Shown here in pieces: positions 17,592 to 26,218 of a stretch of DNA of 50,234 bases. The notes below the pieces were generated by a model that was given only the letters and a program-made list of their open reading frames with translations, was not told the DNA's origin and did no database searches. The first letter of the stretch is position 1. Each line of letters starts with the position of its first letter. The translations under genes were made by a program, and so were the position numbers. Origin of the DNA: Woeseiaceae bacterium (GTDB taxonomy: Bacteria; Pseudomonadota; Gammaproteobacteria; Steroidobacterales; Woeseiaceae); contig JASJBG010000010.1 of the NCBI GenBank assembly GCA_030066625.1, positions 1-50,234 of the forward strand. Direction: 5' to 3'.

Positions 17592-19448
17592 CTAGACGTC
17601 GTCGATCTCCGCAAGGACGCAGTCATCGGGGGCAGACTTGCAGACCTCGATCTCGGCGTTGATTTCCCGCTGCATGCGTTCGATGTCCTCGTCAACGAAC
17701 CTGCGAATCTCCTGGTACCGCGGATCGTCGCCGAGCAGGCGATCGTGAACCCAGAAGATCGAGAAGCCGTAGACATTTCTCGAACCGCCTTCGAACGCCG
17801 ACCGAATTGCCTCGATGGCTTCGTCGATCTGTCCGCGCGTCGCGTGGTAAACAGCCTCATGCTCATAAAGCCAGGACTGGTTGTGCCCCTGGTCTCGAAG
17901 CTCTTGGAGGATCTCAAACGCCCTGTCCGTCGTTCTCTCCACGGCGTCGCCGAGGCCCAGTTCGTGCTCCGCCAGTGCCGTCTGGTTCAACACGAACAGG
18001 TAGCGGGCCGGGCCGACCTGCTCGAGAGCGACGCCCCTGAGAACCTCTAGCGCGGCCTCCGGGTTGCCGAGGCGAATCTCGGCCGCCGCGATACTCATGT
18101 CGATGAACGGCCGGATCTGTGGAATGACTTGCGAGCGCCGCTGCTGCAGGTAGTCGATCGCCGCGGCCATTTCATTGCGTGATTCCATCAGTGTGAAGCG
18201 GAGCCATGTCTGCTCCGGATGATCGGGAGCCGCTTCGACGAAACGCTCGATCCATCTTTCAGCCCTGTCGAGATTGCCGACGTCCATCTCAGCGTAGGTC
18301 ATCGACTGGATCGCAAGCGGCGATGACGGATCGAGTGCGTACGATCTTCGCGAATATCGGTAGGCCTCGTCGAACCGGCCACGATTGAACTCCATCACCG
18401 AGCGGGTGAACAGAATGACAACAACATCAGGGTTATCGGCAATCGCCTGATCGAAGTGTTCGGCTGCCTCGTCGTAACGGCCGAGCACCGACAGCATGTT
18501 GCCGATGTTCTCCGCGATCAGCGGGTGCAGCGGATCGACCCGCTCAGCGTCGCGAAACAGTTCCAGCGCCTCGAGCGGACGGTTCCACAAGGTCGTACCG
18601 AGCCACATGAGCGCCATCGAATAGTCCGGATTAATCTCGATGGCGCGGCGGTAGTGCTCCCGCGCCTCGGGAACGAGCTGCTGTGTCGCCAGGCTGAGGC
18701 CGAGAGATGCGTGGGCTTCGGCAAGGTCCGGAGCAAGCTCGATCGCCTTGCGTGCGTTCTTTTCTGCCCTTTCGAAAGCAACTAGCGGATCGAAATCGCC
18801 GTACTGAAATATCAGGCTGTAGGTATCCGCCAGACCCGAGTACGCGAGTGCGTACTCCGGGTCCTTTTCGATGGCTTCCTCGAACAGGCCGATCGCGCGA
18901 CTCAGGGACTCGGGCGTTCGTTTATGAAATTCGAAGCGGCCCAGCAGGTAGAGATCGTGTGCCTCGATATCCTCAGTACGGCGGCCGGCTCCCTCGCCGA
19001 GTAGCGTCAACTCCAGCGCGTCCGCTATCGACTGTGCGATCTCGTCCTGTATCGCGAAGATGTCGCTGAGCTCACGCGTATACGACTCCGACCACAGCTG
19101 GCGGTCGGAGCTCACATCTACCAGCTGCGCCGTTATGCGTACCTGCGACCCTGCACGGCGGACGCTGCCGTCAACGATATGATCGACGTTCAGGCGTGAC
19201 GCAATCGTCGGAATGTCGACATCCTGGTTCTTGAATGAAAACGCAGACGTCCGCGACGCTACCTGCAGACCGTCGATGCGCACCAGGGTATTCAGGAGTT
19301 CCTCGGAGATACCGTCGGAGAAGTACTCGTTGTCCTCGTCGGCGCTCATGTTGACGAACGGCAAGACGGCGATGGTCTCGCCATCGGATGCCGAGTCGCC
19401 GGCGGCGACCGGGGCTCGATAGTGCTCGGGCTGCCGAACTGCTGCCAC
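17592..19448 (-). CDS. TolB-like/TPR protein, 3' part of a frameshifted gene
   Basis: A 618-codon frame that begins inside a domain boundary. It encodes a TolB/FlgO-like domain (IAVLPFVNMSADEDNEYFSD, ISEELLNTLVRIDGLQVASR), then a long array of tetratricopeptide repeats through residue ~520, and a C-terminal domain with FWVHDRLLGDDPRYQEI. Relatives carry an N-terminal membrane domain before the TolB-like part; that domain is present just upstream in another frame (19346-19771). A 1-bp loss between about 19385 and 19450 would explain this. The GTG at 19448 could start the shorter protein, but with no visible Shine-Dalgarno. Such proteins often accompany signalling modules; the role here is unknown. 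Confidence 0.8.
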   Translation of the reverse strand: MAAVRQPEHYRAPVAAGDSASDGETIAVLPFVNMSADEDNEYFSDGISEELLNTLVRIDGLQVASRTSAFSFKNQDVDIPTIASRLNVDHIVDGSVRRAGSQVRITAQLVDVSSDRQLWSESYTRELSDIFAIQDEIAQSIADALELTLLGEGAGRRTEDIEAHDLYLLGRFEFHKRTPESLSRAIGLFEEAIEKDPEYALAYSGLADTYSLIFQYGDFDPLVAFERAEKNARKAIELAPDLAEAHASLGLSLATQQLVPEAREHYRRAIEINPDYSMALMWLGTTLWNRPLEALELFRDAERVDPLHPLIAENIGNMLSVLGRYDEAAEHFDQAIADNPDVVVILFTRSVMEFNRGRFDEAYRYSRRSYALDPSSPLAIQSMTYAEMDVGNLDRAERWIERFVEAAPDHPEQTWLRFTLMESRNEMAAAIDYLQQRRSQVIPQIRPFIDMSIAAAEIRLGNPEAALEVLRGVALEQVGPARYLFVLNQTALAEHELGLGDAVERTTDRAFEILQELRDQGHNQSWLYEHEAVYHATRGQIDEAIEAIRSAFEGGSRNVYGFSIFWVHDRLLGDDPRYQEIRRFVDEDIERMQREINAEIEVCKSAPDDCVLAEIDDV

Positions 19449-19771
19449 AGGAACATCCCGGCCACGCAGACGGCGGCAGCGATCGTCAGGTAGTCGAGGC
19501 GACGAGCAGTGACGTGCTTGATCGAGTCGTCACCTTCGATCTCGCTCTCGCGCTTCAGCCCTTCGGGCGTCAGCTCGTACGCCCACGAGAACACCAGCGC
19601 GAACACGAAGCCTATGCTCAAGACCAGGAAGAGCGTCCGGATGACCCAGGGCGGCGCCCCGACATTGCCGAGAATGAGATCCGCTATCTGGACGATGAGC
19701 CACGCGATGACGACGTAGGCGGCCGCTACGCGAAACACATTCCGGCGCTTTAGCTCCTCGAACGTTCCCAC
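19346..19771 (-). pseudogene. N-terminal membrane part of the frameshifted TolB-like/TPR gene
   Basis: A 141-codon frame starting MGTFEELKRRNVFRVAAAYV, the characteristic opening of a large proteobacterial group of TPR/adenylate-cyclase-like proteins. There are membrane helices at about residues 14-33, 43-65 and 93-110 (LTIAAAVCVAGMFLWQQFG). After FGSPS it runs out of family sequence into arginine/proline/serine-rich noise and stops at 19346, while the expected continuation (RAPVAAGD, then ETIAVLPF) is in the -1 frame. One missing base near the CCCC run around 19405-19420 is a likely cause. I see no slippery heptamer for programmed frameshifting. Confidence 0.75.
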
Positions 19772-19902
19772 CCGCGGGTCTCCAGCTGGCTCGACAACTG
19801 CGCCATTCTAAGCCAAATACCGGCCGAAACCGACGCAGAAGCCCCGGAACTTGAGCGCCCGGAAACGTATGTAGGCACCAATACGAATATCGGCGTCAGA
19901 CG

Positions 19903-19946
19903 GCTATCTCTACGATAGCTCCTATCTGCCGCGCGTGCGTTCGCAC
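19903..19946. promoter_or_regulatory. Two inverted repeats upstream of the Asp-tail gene
   Basis: GCTATC-TCTAC-GATAGC (19903-19919) and GTGCG-TT-CGCAC (19935-19946) lie in the 207-bp gap between the divergent TolB-like gene and the gene at 19979. Both are perfect in their arms. They could be operator sites or short mRNA hairpins; no matching pair is seen elsewhere in the window by eye. GGAGAA at about 19968-19973 is the ribosome-binding site of the gene at 19979. Confidence 0.35.
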
Positions 19947-19978
19947 GATAACCGCGGCACACACATTGGAGAAATTAC

Positions 19979-20578
19979 ATGGCTAAACTGTCCAGCCTGG
20001 TTGTCGTTTGCGTCTTTCTCGCGTTGAGTTCAGCGAGCGCGCTTGCCGACTGCCAGAACGTAAAAGGTCGCGTGATTTCGACCGCGGTAACGACGTACTC
20101 GGATGGGACTCCCTGTCCCAGCCTGCTCTGCACAGAGGGCCGGTTCACCGGATCGCTGAAGGGCAAGATCCGCTACTTCGCAACGGGGTCGGTTCCTTAC
20201 AACAACGCGGTAATGCCGCCGGCAGAGTTGCCGGCGCCCCCGAACGTCGATGCGTCAACGGGCGTCATCACTTTGACGCCGAAGCGTTTCTGCGAAGGTG
20301 CGCTTATTCTGGCGGATACGTCGGCGTTCTCGTTCGACGGTCCTCGCCCCACGATGCCCGGCGCCTCGGTCGAAGGGCTCGTGAGTGCCATCGAGACGGT
20401 CGTCGCCGGATCCGGATCCTGTGAGGGAATTACGGGTCGGCTGACACTGCAGGGTGTCTTCGAAAACGGCTGTGTCGACTGCTCGTATCGCGGACAGCTT
20501 TGCGGCATCCCGGCCGATGACGACGATGACGATGATGACGACGACGATGATGACTACGATGACGAGGGCGACGACTGA
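19979..20578 (+). CDS. Secreted protein with poly-aspartate C-terminal tail
   Basis: A 199-residue exported protein with a clean signal peptide (MAKLSSLVVVCVFLALSS, cut after ALA) and a Shine-Dalgarno GGAGAA about 6 bases before the ATG. The mature part is a ~150-residue beta-rich domain with cysteines in ADCQN, PCPSLLC, FCEGA, SCEGI, GCVDC and QLCGI. The last ~20 residues are almost all Asp. Poly-Asp tails can bind calcium or mineral surfaces; that is inference. The tail is encoded by GAT/GAC repeats that could expand or contract by slippage. Family not recognised. Confidence 0.75.
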   Translation: MAKLSSLVVVCVFLALSSASALADCQNVKGRVISTAVTTYSDGTPCPSLLCTEGRFTGSLKGKIRYFATGSVPYNNAVMPPAELPAPPNVDASTGVITLTPKRFCEGALILADTSAFSFDGPRPTMPGASVEGLVSAIETVVAGSGSCEGITGRLTLQGVFENGCVDCSYRGQLCGIPADDDDDDDDDDDDDYDDEGDD

Positions 20579-20609
20579 CCCTCTCACCGTGAGGTAAGCA
20601 ACTGACACC

Positions 20610-20635
20610 ATTGCCGGTCGGATACGGCCGGCAAT
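20610..20635 (+). terminator. Stem-loop after the Asp-tail gene
   Basis: ATTGCCGG (20610-20617) pairs with CCGGCAAT (20628-20635) across a 10-base loop, 32 bases after the stop of the gene at 19979. A smaller hairpin, CTCAC/GTGAG, is just before it. There is no T-run, so it is an imperfect intrinsic terminator at best. It separates this gene from the transporter at 20699. Confidence 0.4.
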
Positions 20636-20698
20636 GATCCAGGTGTTTGGCGTCCGATTCTGGCTGGTCCGAGCTCGTAAGTCGGCTAAAGTGCTCGC

Positions 20699-21595
20699 AT
20701 GAAGATGTCGACCGCCGACTGGGTCATGCTCGCTGCCCTGTCGTTTCTCTGGGGCCTGTCCTATTTCCTGATCGAGATCGCGCTCGAGGGTCTGCCCGTG
20801 CTCGTCATCGTCAGCCTGCGGATCGCGCTGGCTGCGGTTGTGCTGTGGGCTTTCGTGCTGTTCACGCGGGCGGAAGTGCCGCGGCAAGCGAGCGTCTGGA
20901 CTGCCTTTCTCGTCATGGGCCTCCTGAACAACATTGCCCCGTTCACGCTGATCGTCTGGGGGCAAACCGAGATTACCTCCAGCCTCGCATCGATCCTGAA
21001 CGCGACGACGCCGATCTTCGCCGTCATCGTCGCGGCCGTGTTCCTCAGTGACGAACCGCCGACGCGCAACAAGATTGTCGGCGTGCTGATCGGCTTCGCC
21101 GGCGTCGTGGTCATGATTGGCCCCGAAGCCTTTGGCCAGGTTGGAGACGCCGTGCTACCGCAACTCGCGGTCGTCGGTGCAGCATTGTCGTACGCCTTCG
21201 CCGGCGTCTTCGGCCGCCGTTTCCACAGGCTTGGCATCAAACCGGTCGTCAGTGCAGCGGGGCAGGTCACGATGTCAGCGCTCGTCATGGGTGTGTTCAT
21301 GCTCGCGACGAGCGGCTTCGGTGCGGTCGCCGATGCAGGGACCAGCGCATTGCTCGCCGTCGTCATCCTCGCGGTGTTCTGCACCGCGGTCGCCTACATT
21401 CTCTACTTTCGTATCCTCGCAGCCGCCGGCGCAACCAACCTGATGCTGGTAACGTTCCTGATACCGGTGACGGCCGTGCTGCTCGGCGTGTTGATTCTCG
21501 ATGAGCGGCTGCAGCCTGGCGAACTCATCGGCATGGCGCTCATCGCCGCTTCGCTCGTCGCGATCGATGGGCGCTTGCTGAAGCTACGTCGCTAG
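20699..21595 (+). CDS. EamA-family (DMT superfamily) transporter
   Basis: A 298-residue inner-membrane protein with ten predicted membrane helices in two homologous halves, the 5+5 EamA arrangement. Typical elements are WVMLAALSFLWGLSYFLIE at the N-terminus and the LASILNATTPIFAVIVAAVF stretch. These carriers export metabolites or amino acids; the substrate cannot be told. The gene is flanked by a stem-loop upstream and converges with the zinc-ribbon gene, 7 bases away. It has no obvious functional link with its neighbours. Confidence 0.92.
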   Translation: MKMSTADWVMLAALSFLWGLSYFLIEIALEGLPVLVIVSLRIALAAVVLWAFVLFTRAEVPRQASVWTAFLVMGLLNNIAPFTLIVWGQTEITSSLASILNATTPIFAVIVAAVFLSDEPPTRNKIVGVLIGFAGVVVMIGPEAFGQVGDAVLPQLAVVGAALSYAFAGVFGRRFHRLGIKPVVSAAGQVTMSALVMGVFMLATSGFGAVADAGTSALLAVVILAVFCTAVAYILYFRILAAAGATNLMLVTFLIPVTAVLLGVLILDERLQPGELIGMALIAASLVAIDGRLLKLRR

Positions 21596-21602
21596 GATTC
21601 GT

Positions 21603-21899
21603 TCAGTCGCAGACGACCAGCGGCACGAGATAGTGCTGGTACAAACCCATGGAACCGAGTGAGAGCACCGTTACGATGCCGAGACCGGGGAAGCCTGCCT
21701 CCGCCAACGCGAGTATTGCGAGCACCGGATAGGCAAACCCCATCATGAGGGCCGGCACCGCGTGAAGCTTGCTCAGCGACACACGTGCACCGCAATGCTC
21801 GCAGAGCATGGTGCGACCCGGGCCGATGAGCTGTTTGCGCCATGCGCTGAAGCTCGGCTTGTTGCAGTTGGGACACGTCAGTTTCATCGTGCGTGCCAT
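21603..21899 (-). CDS. Small zinc-ribbon membrane protein
   Basis: A 98-residue protein with an N-terminal zinc ribbon (CPNCN, then CEHCG, about 25 residues apart) and two C-terminal membrane helices (residues ~48-67 and ~72-95). The ribbon should face the cytoplasm. Similar small proteins are widespread with no assigned function. The second Met (MKLTCPNC, 21887) is an equally good start. It converges with the EamA gene. Confidence 0.75.
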   Translation of the reverse strand: MARTMKLTCPNCNKPSFSAWRKQLIGPGRTMLCEHCGARVSLSKLHAVPALMMGFAYPVLAILALAEAGFPGLGIVTVLSLGSMGLYQHYLVPLVVCD

Positions 21900-22062
21900 T
21901 CTACCCGAGCAAAAGTGTCGCCATAGAACGACAGTTTTGCGTTACGTCAAGCAACTGGTTCCTGAAATTCCGCTCGCGAATTCATTTTTGTGACGCGTGT
22001 ACCGTTTTGCCTCGGAGTCTTGCCGCACTCTCGACGCACACGAACAAATAAGAGTGCCCGTC

Positions 22063-22236
22063 ATGCGGAAATGGCACCACGGATGGTTCCTGATTTTTTT
22101 GTTTCTGTCGGCCTGCGGGGGCGGCGGAGGCGAAGCGACTTCTGCACCCATCGATGACGACACTCCCCCTCCCGTCGCGGCTGATGTCGATCTCGATTGG
22201 GACGAGGGCAACTGGGACGAGGAAGAATGGCAATGA
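22063..22236 (+). CDS. Very small acidic lipoprotein, coupled to the collagen-like gene
   Basis: A 57-residue protein starting MRKWHHGWFLIFLFLSACGG. The FLSAC lipobox predicts lipidation at the Cys, followed by a glycine run and an acidic tail (DLDWDEGNWDEEEW). It would be a membrane-tethered acidic peptide of only about 38 residues. Its TGA stop overlaps the ATG of the collagen-like gene (ATGA), so translation is coupled. The start ATG at 22063 is preferred over 21997 because it opens the signal. Function unknown. Confidence 0.7.
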   Translation: MRKWHHGWFLIFLFLSACGGGGGEATSAPIDDDTPPPVAADVDLDWDEGNWDEEEWQ

Positions 22237-23495
22237 CACGAATCGCATGGATAGCGGTGTGGGGCCTCCTGTCAGCATCGATCGCCGATGCGCAGGTAAT
22301 TAGTGTTCCGAACACCTTTGAGGCAGGACAGCCGGCTCGTGCCGCCGACGTCAACGCTAACTTCACGACGCTCGAAACCGGCGTCAATGACAACGCGACG
22401 GCGATCAGCGAGAACGCTGCGGCCGTCGGCGAGAACACGACGGCAATCGAAGACAACGCACGCCGCATCGACGGCCTGAGCCAGATCTCCGGCGTTACCT
22501 GGCGCGGCGAATGGCAAGCCGACATCGACTACCAGCGTCTCGACCTCGTCGAGTACCAGGGATCGACCTACGTCGCACTCGAGAATACCGACGACGACGA
22601 TCCGCCCTCCGGCGATGACGGCTGGGCACTGTTTGCCGCCGGCGGCGGTACCGGGCCCGTCGGACCGCAGGGACCCGCCGGACCTGCCGGACCTGCCGGA
22701 CCCCAAGGAAACCAGGGCGTGCAAGGAACCGTTGGACCGGTCGGACCGCAGGGGCCGATGGGGCCGGTCGGACCAATGGGAGTTGCCGGCCCAGAGGGTC
22801 CCGCCGGACCCCAAGGCGCGCAAGGGTCGGTCGGACCGGCAGGTCCGGAAGGACCGATGGGACCCGTGGGTGCAGAGGGCCCCCAGGGCGCTGCCGGGCC
22901 AGCAGGACCTTCAGGTCCCGCGGGACCGCAGGGTCCGATGGGTGTTCCGGGAACCAGCGTATACGTTCATGCCAATGGCGCCACGGTCGGTATCTTCCTG
23001 TCAGCCGCGGTCCTGGGCAGCGCCAGCGAAACGAATGCGCCGCTGATCTTCAATACCAACTGGTGGTATGTCCTGAGCGACACGGGCTACGTGTTCGCGA
23101 TAACGCCCGCCGACCGGTCGAGTTTCTTCAACGGTCGCGACGTGCCGGGCGAACAGTCGGCATTCGATGAACTCTGGTTCGACGGTCCGGACTGCTCGGG
23201 CCAGGCGTATGTGTTCGTCGATGACGGCCCGAGACAGGCGATGGCTTACCAGGGCTGGGTTGCAACGTCGCTCGATGTGAACGACCCGATTCCGCTCTAC
23301 TACGTTGCCAAGGGCAGCACACCGGTTACCGGTATCGTCGCACCGTCACGGCGCGAGGCAGGTGGCTGCGAGCCCGTGCCGCTCGACTCGACGCTGTACC
23401 CGGTAGTACCGGCCTACCCGAACGACCAACTGATCACGGGCGTCCCGGACGGGCGCGTACTCGCCGCACCGGTTTCGCTGAGCCCATACCAATAG
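22233..23495 (+). CDS. Secreted collagen-like triple-helix repeat protein
   Basis: A 420-residue exported protein. After the signal peptide ([20 protein letters not shown]) there is a short coiled region ([20 protein letters not shown]) that could trimerise the chains, then a carbohydrate-binding-like module with [19 protein letters not shown]. From codon 141, 33 uninterrupted G-X-Y triplets (22653-22949) are rich in GPQ, GPA, GPM and GPV, followed by a ~180-residue globular C-terminal domain with few cysteines. Without prolyl hydroxylation, bacterial collagens can still form triple helices. The ATG at 22227 is an alternative. The ATGA overlap with the lipoprotein gene suggests the two act together. 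Confidence 0.85.
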   Translation: MTRIAWIAVWGLLSASIADAQVISVPNTFEAGQPARAADVNANFTTLETGVNDNATAISENAAAVGENTTAIEDNARRIDGLSQISGVTWRGEWQADIDYQRLDLVEYQGSTYVALENTDDDDPPSGDDGWALFAAGGGTGPVGPQGPAGPAGPAGPQGNQGVQGTVGPVGPQGPMGPVGPMGVAGPEGPAGPQGAQGSVGPAGPEGPMGPVGAEGPQGAAGPAGPSGPAGPQGPMGVPGTSVYVHANGATVGIFLSAAVLGSASETNAPLIFNTNWWYVLSDTGYVFAITPADRSSFFNGRDVPGEQSAFDELWFDGPDCSGQAYVFVDDGPRQAMAYQGWVATSLDVNDPIPLYYVAKGSTPVTGIVAPSRREAGGCEPVPLDSTLYPVVPAYPNDQLITGVPDGRVLAAPVSLSPYQ

Positions 23496-23501
23496 GCGAA
23501 G

Positions 23502-23987
23502 CTACTCTCGAATCTCGATGGGCGTGGGGACCGACACGAGGTCCCAGATCTCGTCCATCTCGCGGTTCGTTACCGCGATGCAGCCGTCCGTCCAGTCGAA
23601 ACGCTGGGCAATCAGGGAAAGCCAGCCAAAACCGTTTCGCTGTCCATGGATCATGATCGCGCCGCCGGGGTCGACTCCGCGTTCCGCCGCCGCAGCCCTG
23701 TCAGCTTCGTTCGGATAGGAGATGTGGATCGCCTTGTAGTAGGAACTATCGGCGAGCTTGTAGTCGAGAACGTACTCGCCCTCGGGTGTTCGCTCGTCCC
23801 CCTGTTCCTGCTTGTGTCCGTCGGGGCTGGCGCCGAGCGCGACTGAGTACTCCGCAATCACCTCGCCATCGCTGAGAAGGTAGAGTTTCTCGTCGGACTT
23901 GTCGACGAGAACGCTGTCGACGGAGTCGGCCACTACGGCCGCCGGCAGGAGCCACAGCAGGGCAACAAGCCTCCGCGTCCAGCTCAT
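23502..23987 (-). CDS. L,D-transpeptidase (YkuD) family protein
   Basis: A 161-residue protein with an N-terminal signal (MSWTRRLVALLWLLPAAVVA) and a YkuD catalytic domain covering almost the whole mature part. His114 in MIHGQRN and Cys136 in DWTDGCIAVTNREMDEIW are the catalytic pair, and the glycine and following residues fit the family. YkuD enzymes form or transfer cross-links in peptidoglycan. The protein is short, with no LysM or other binding module. It follows the haem-binding lipoprotein gene by 4 bases and likely belongs to the 24.0-26.2 kb minus-strand operon. Confidence 0.88.
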   Translation of the reverse strand: MSWTRRLVALLWLLPAAVVADSVDSVLVDKSDEKLYLLSDGEVIAEYSVALGASPDGHKQEQGDERTPEGEYVLDYKLADSSYYKAIHISYPNEADRAAAAERGVDPGGAIMIHGQRNGFGWLSLIAQRFDWTDGCIAVTNREMDEIWDLVSVPTPIEIRE

Positions 23988-23991
23988 CGCC

Positions 23992-24543
23992 TCACTCGTA
24001 CTCCACCCAGAACACGCCGCGCAGGTCGCCCTCGGCGAAGCCCGTGGCCTGGTCTTCGGGGTACAGCGCCGCAATGCGCTCGGCAATGTCGGGCGCGAGG
24101 ACCTCACCGTGGCAGGTCAGGCACATTGGCTGTGCGATGATCGGTTCGACGTAGCCGCTGCGGCCGTCGTCCAGCGTTACGGTTACCGGCGAGCGATTAC
24201 TTGTATCCGCGAGGTACGCGTCGAGTAGCGGCGTCACCCAGTCCGGTCCGCCGTTCGCCGGGTTTCTGAGCTTGTGGCTCGATCGACCCACCCGCACACC
24301 GTTGACCGATAGCTCTGCGGCGATACCGGGCGCTTCGACATTGCAGGCACTGATAGCGGCGGCGGGTCCCTCGGCCAAGCCGGCGACGAGCGCCGCTTTC
24401 AGGTCCTGCTTGAAGGGTACGAGGATCTCCGCCCCACGTTCGGGCGGCCGTTCTGCCTCGACAGCAGCCGGCGGGCTCCCCTGGCTGCAGCCAGCAAGTA
24501 CGCCGGCGAGCAGCGCGAGTATCAATAGGTTCTTCATAGTCAC
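23992..24543 (-). CDS. Periplasmic c-type haem lipoprotein (DUF3365/Tll0287-like)
   Basis: A 183-residue protein with a lipobox (VLAGC, Cys19) and a DUF3365-like haem domain. The single CxxCH motif, CLTCH in AQPMCLTCHGEVL, would bind one c-type haem; the family is known for a PAS-like sensory or electron-transfer fold. The GTG at 24543 overlaps the stop of the M48 gene (GTGA); the ATG at 24537 is an alternative start, and both open the same signal. Partner and redox role are unknown. Confidence 0.85.
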   Translation of the reverse strand: MTMKNLLILALLAGVLAGCSQGSPPAAVEAERPPERGAEILVPFKQDLKAALVAGLAEGPAAAISACNVEAPGIAAELSVNGVRVGRSSHKLRNPANGGPDWVTPLLDAYLADTSNRSPVTVTLDDGRSGYVEPIIAQPMCLTCHGEVLAPDIAERIAALYPEDQATGFAEGDLRGVFWVEYE

Positions 24544-26198
24544 AGCTTCAGCTTGGGTGCGAACAGGGAAACGAAGCTCTCACTCGTTTCCAGGTGGTCC
24601 GGGTTGACGTGGATGCCGCAGGACCGATACCACTGCAATGACGCGTGCGCGGCAAGTCTCTCGGGCTCGCGCAGCAGCGCGAGCGCCGGATCGCGGTTCT
24701 GGAACATCGGCGGCAGCGCGAGCTTGCGCGCCGCTGCAATGCGTTCGCGGTCAGGCGGGTGCGTGTCCCACGGCGACGTATTCACCTGTTCGATGCCGGC
24801 GATGATCTGTTTACGGGTTTCCTCGTCGAGGCTTCTTGCTACGGCGCGGGTGATCTTCGGAAGGTTGTCGGGAAGCCGGCCGGCCTTCAGCCCGGCATTG
24901 GCAGTGTCGAAGGCGCCCTGCTGTGCCGCACCGAGGATACGCAGCATTTTGGCAACCGTTTCGTAGGATCGGCTGCCGCACAGCGTGATCATGTAGCGAT
25001 CGGCATCGAACTCCGCCTGCCTCGAATAGCTCATGTTCGCGCGCGTACCGAGCTGCGCGAGACCCCTGAAGATCAGGCGTGCGAGACGCGAGCCGATTCC
25101 GGCGACGATTGCGCCGAGGCTCACAATCGCCTGGTCCGATTGCGACCACTCCTCGATCTTGTCGTCCCAGCTGTCTTCCTCGTAGGCCTTGTTGTACAGC
25201 CAGCGATTGACGTAGTTGATCATCACGTAGATGCGCATACCGCCGCGTTGCGCGAAGTGCCCGAGTTCGTGCGCGATGACCGCCGCCAGCTGCTCGATGC
25301 GAAGTCCATACATCAACGGCACGCCGATGATGAGCCTGAGTTCCTTCGAGAAGATGCCGTGCCTGAGCGATGCGGATGCGCTGACGTCGGCGTCGACCTC
25401 TATCGTTGCGGGCGTCGGCGCGTTCAGGCACTCCGCGATCATCGCGACGAAATGATGCACGGCGGCCTCACGGTCCGGATCCACGGTGACGGGTTGCATC
25501 TTGTGATGCGACTCCTTCGCGACCAGCGGCTTGAACATGAACGCGGTCAACAGGATGCCGCCGAACAGCAGCGCAGCCCAGACGATGAACAGGTAACGGA
25601 TGCGGTACTCGGTAAACCAGCTGATGTTCTCGGTCGCGTGCCACCATGTCGCGTAAGCGACGACGGCCACGATCGCGACGTAACAGAGCGGCAGCAGGAT
25701 CATCAGCATACCGACGCCGACGAGGTTCGCGGAGTAACCGGTGGACACACCCGAGACGCTCAGTTCTTCCGTTGTGAAGCTGTCGTCGATCTTGGCCAGC
25801 GAGTACGGCGGCTTCGGCTTCAGTTCCTCCGCGCTGCGCTTTTGCCGCTGCCTTGGGTCACGTACCTCGTCGTCAGCCGCAGGCTTGCCCGCGGCGGCCG
25901 TCGGGCGCTTGATCGGCGCGGACTTGTGCTCCTCGGCGAGGCTCAAATCGCCTTCGGGTGCCTTGGTCATGTTGAGCCGGGTCACGAGACCGAGGCCGTA
26001 GAGCTGTTTTTGCGCCTTCTCGGCCTCCTCGCGGCCGGCATCTTTCTTCAGCACGAGCCGGTCGGCCGCAAGGATCTGCTTCGCAACCTCGGCGCCATAG
26101 TGCTCGGCCAGCGCGGCGCTGACGTCGTACTTGCTTTTCCCCGTTACGAGGCTGCCCTCGAAGACAACCTCGAACAATCCTTGCTTGGCGTCGCTCAT
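24540..26198 (-). CDS. M48-family membrane zinc metallopeptidase with extra N-terminal domain
   Basis: A 552-residue protein. The N-terminal ~75 residues (VVFEGSLVTGKSKYDVSAAL, AEKAQKQLYGLGLVTRLNM) form a small cytosolic domain that I do not recognise, followed by a charged linker to residue ~145. Two membrane helices lie near 165-190 and 205-230. The catalytic HELGH is at residues 310-314, and the third zinc ligand is the Glu of AEFDADRYM. M48 enzymes cleave membrane or misfolded proteins. It heads a minus-strand cluster with the haem lipoprotein and the L,D-transpeptidase. Confidence 0.88.
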   Translation of the reverse strand: MSDAKQGLFEVVFEGSLVTGKSKYDVSAALAEHYGAEVAKQILAADRLVLKKDAGREEAEKAQKQLYGLGLVTRLNMTKAPEGDLSLAEEHKSAPIKRPTAAAGKPAADDEVRDPRQRQKRSAEELKPKPPYSLAKIDDSFTTEELSVSGVSTGYSANLVGVGMLMILLPLCYVAIVAVVAYATWWHATENISWFTEYRIRYLFIVWAALLFGGILLTAFMFKPLVAKESHHKMQPVTVDPDREAAVHHFVAMIAECLNAPTPATIEVDADVSASASLRHGIFSKELRLIIGVPLMYGLRIEQLAAVIAHELGHFAQRGGMRIYVMINYVNRWLYNKAYEEDSWDDKIEEWSQSDQAIVSLGAIVAGIGSRLARLIFRGLAQLGTRANMSYSRQAEFDADRYMITLCGSRSYETVAKMLRILGAAQQGAFDTANAGLKAGRLPDNLPKITRAVARSLDEETRKQIIAGIEQVNTSPWDTHPPDRERIAAARKLALPPMFQNRDPALALLREPERLAAHASLQWYRSCGIHVNPDHLETSESFVSLFAPKLKL

Positions 26199-26218
26199 CG
26201 TGCGTCGATCGGTAATAC

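Noticed and set aside
19385-19450. Programmed -1 frameshift joining the two TolB-like/TPR frames
   Set aside because: No slippery heptamer of the X-XXY-YYZ type and no obvious downstream stem; a base loss explains it more simply.
22653-22949. GC-rich 9-base-like repeat tract
   Set aside because: It is the coding sequence of G-X-Y triplets, with codon variation consistent with selection on the protein.
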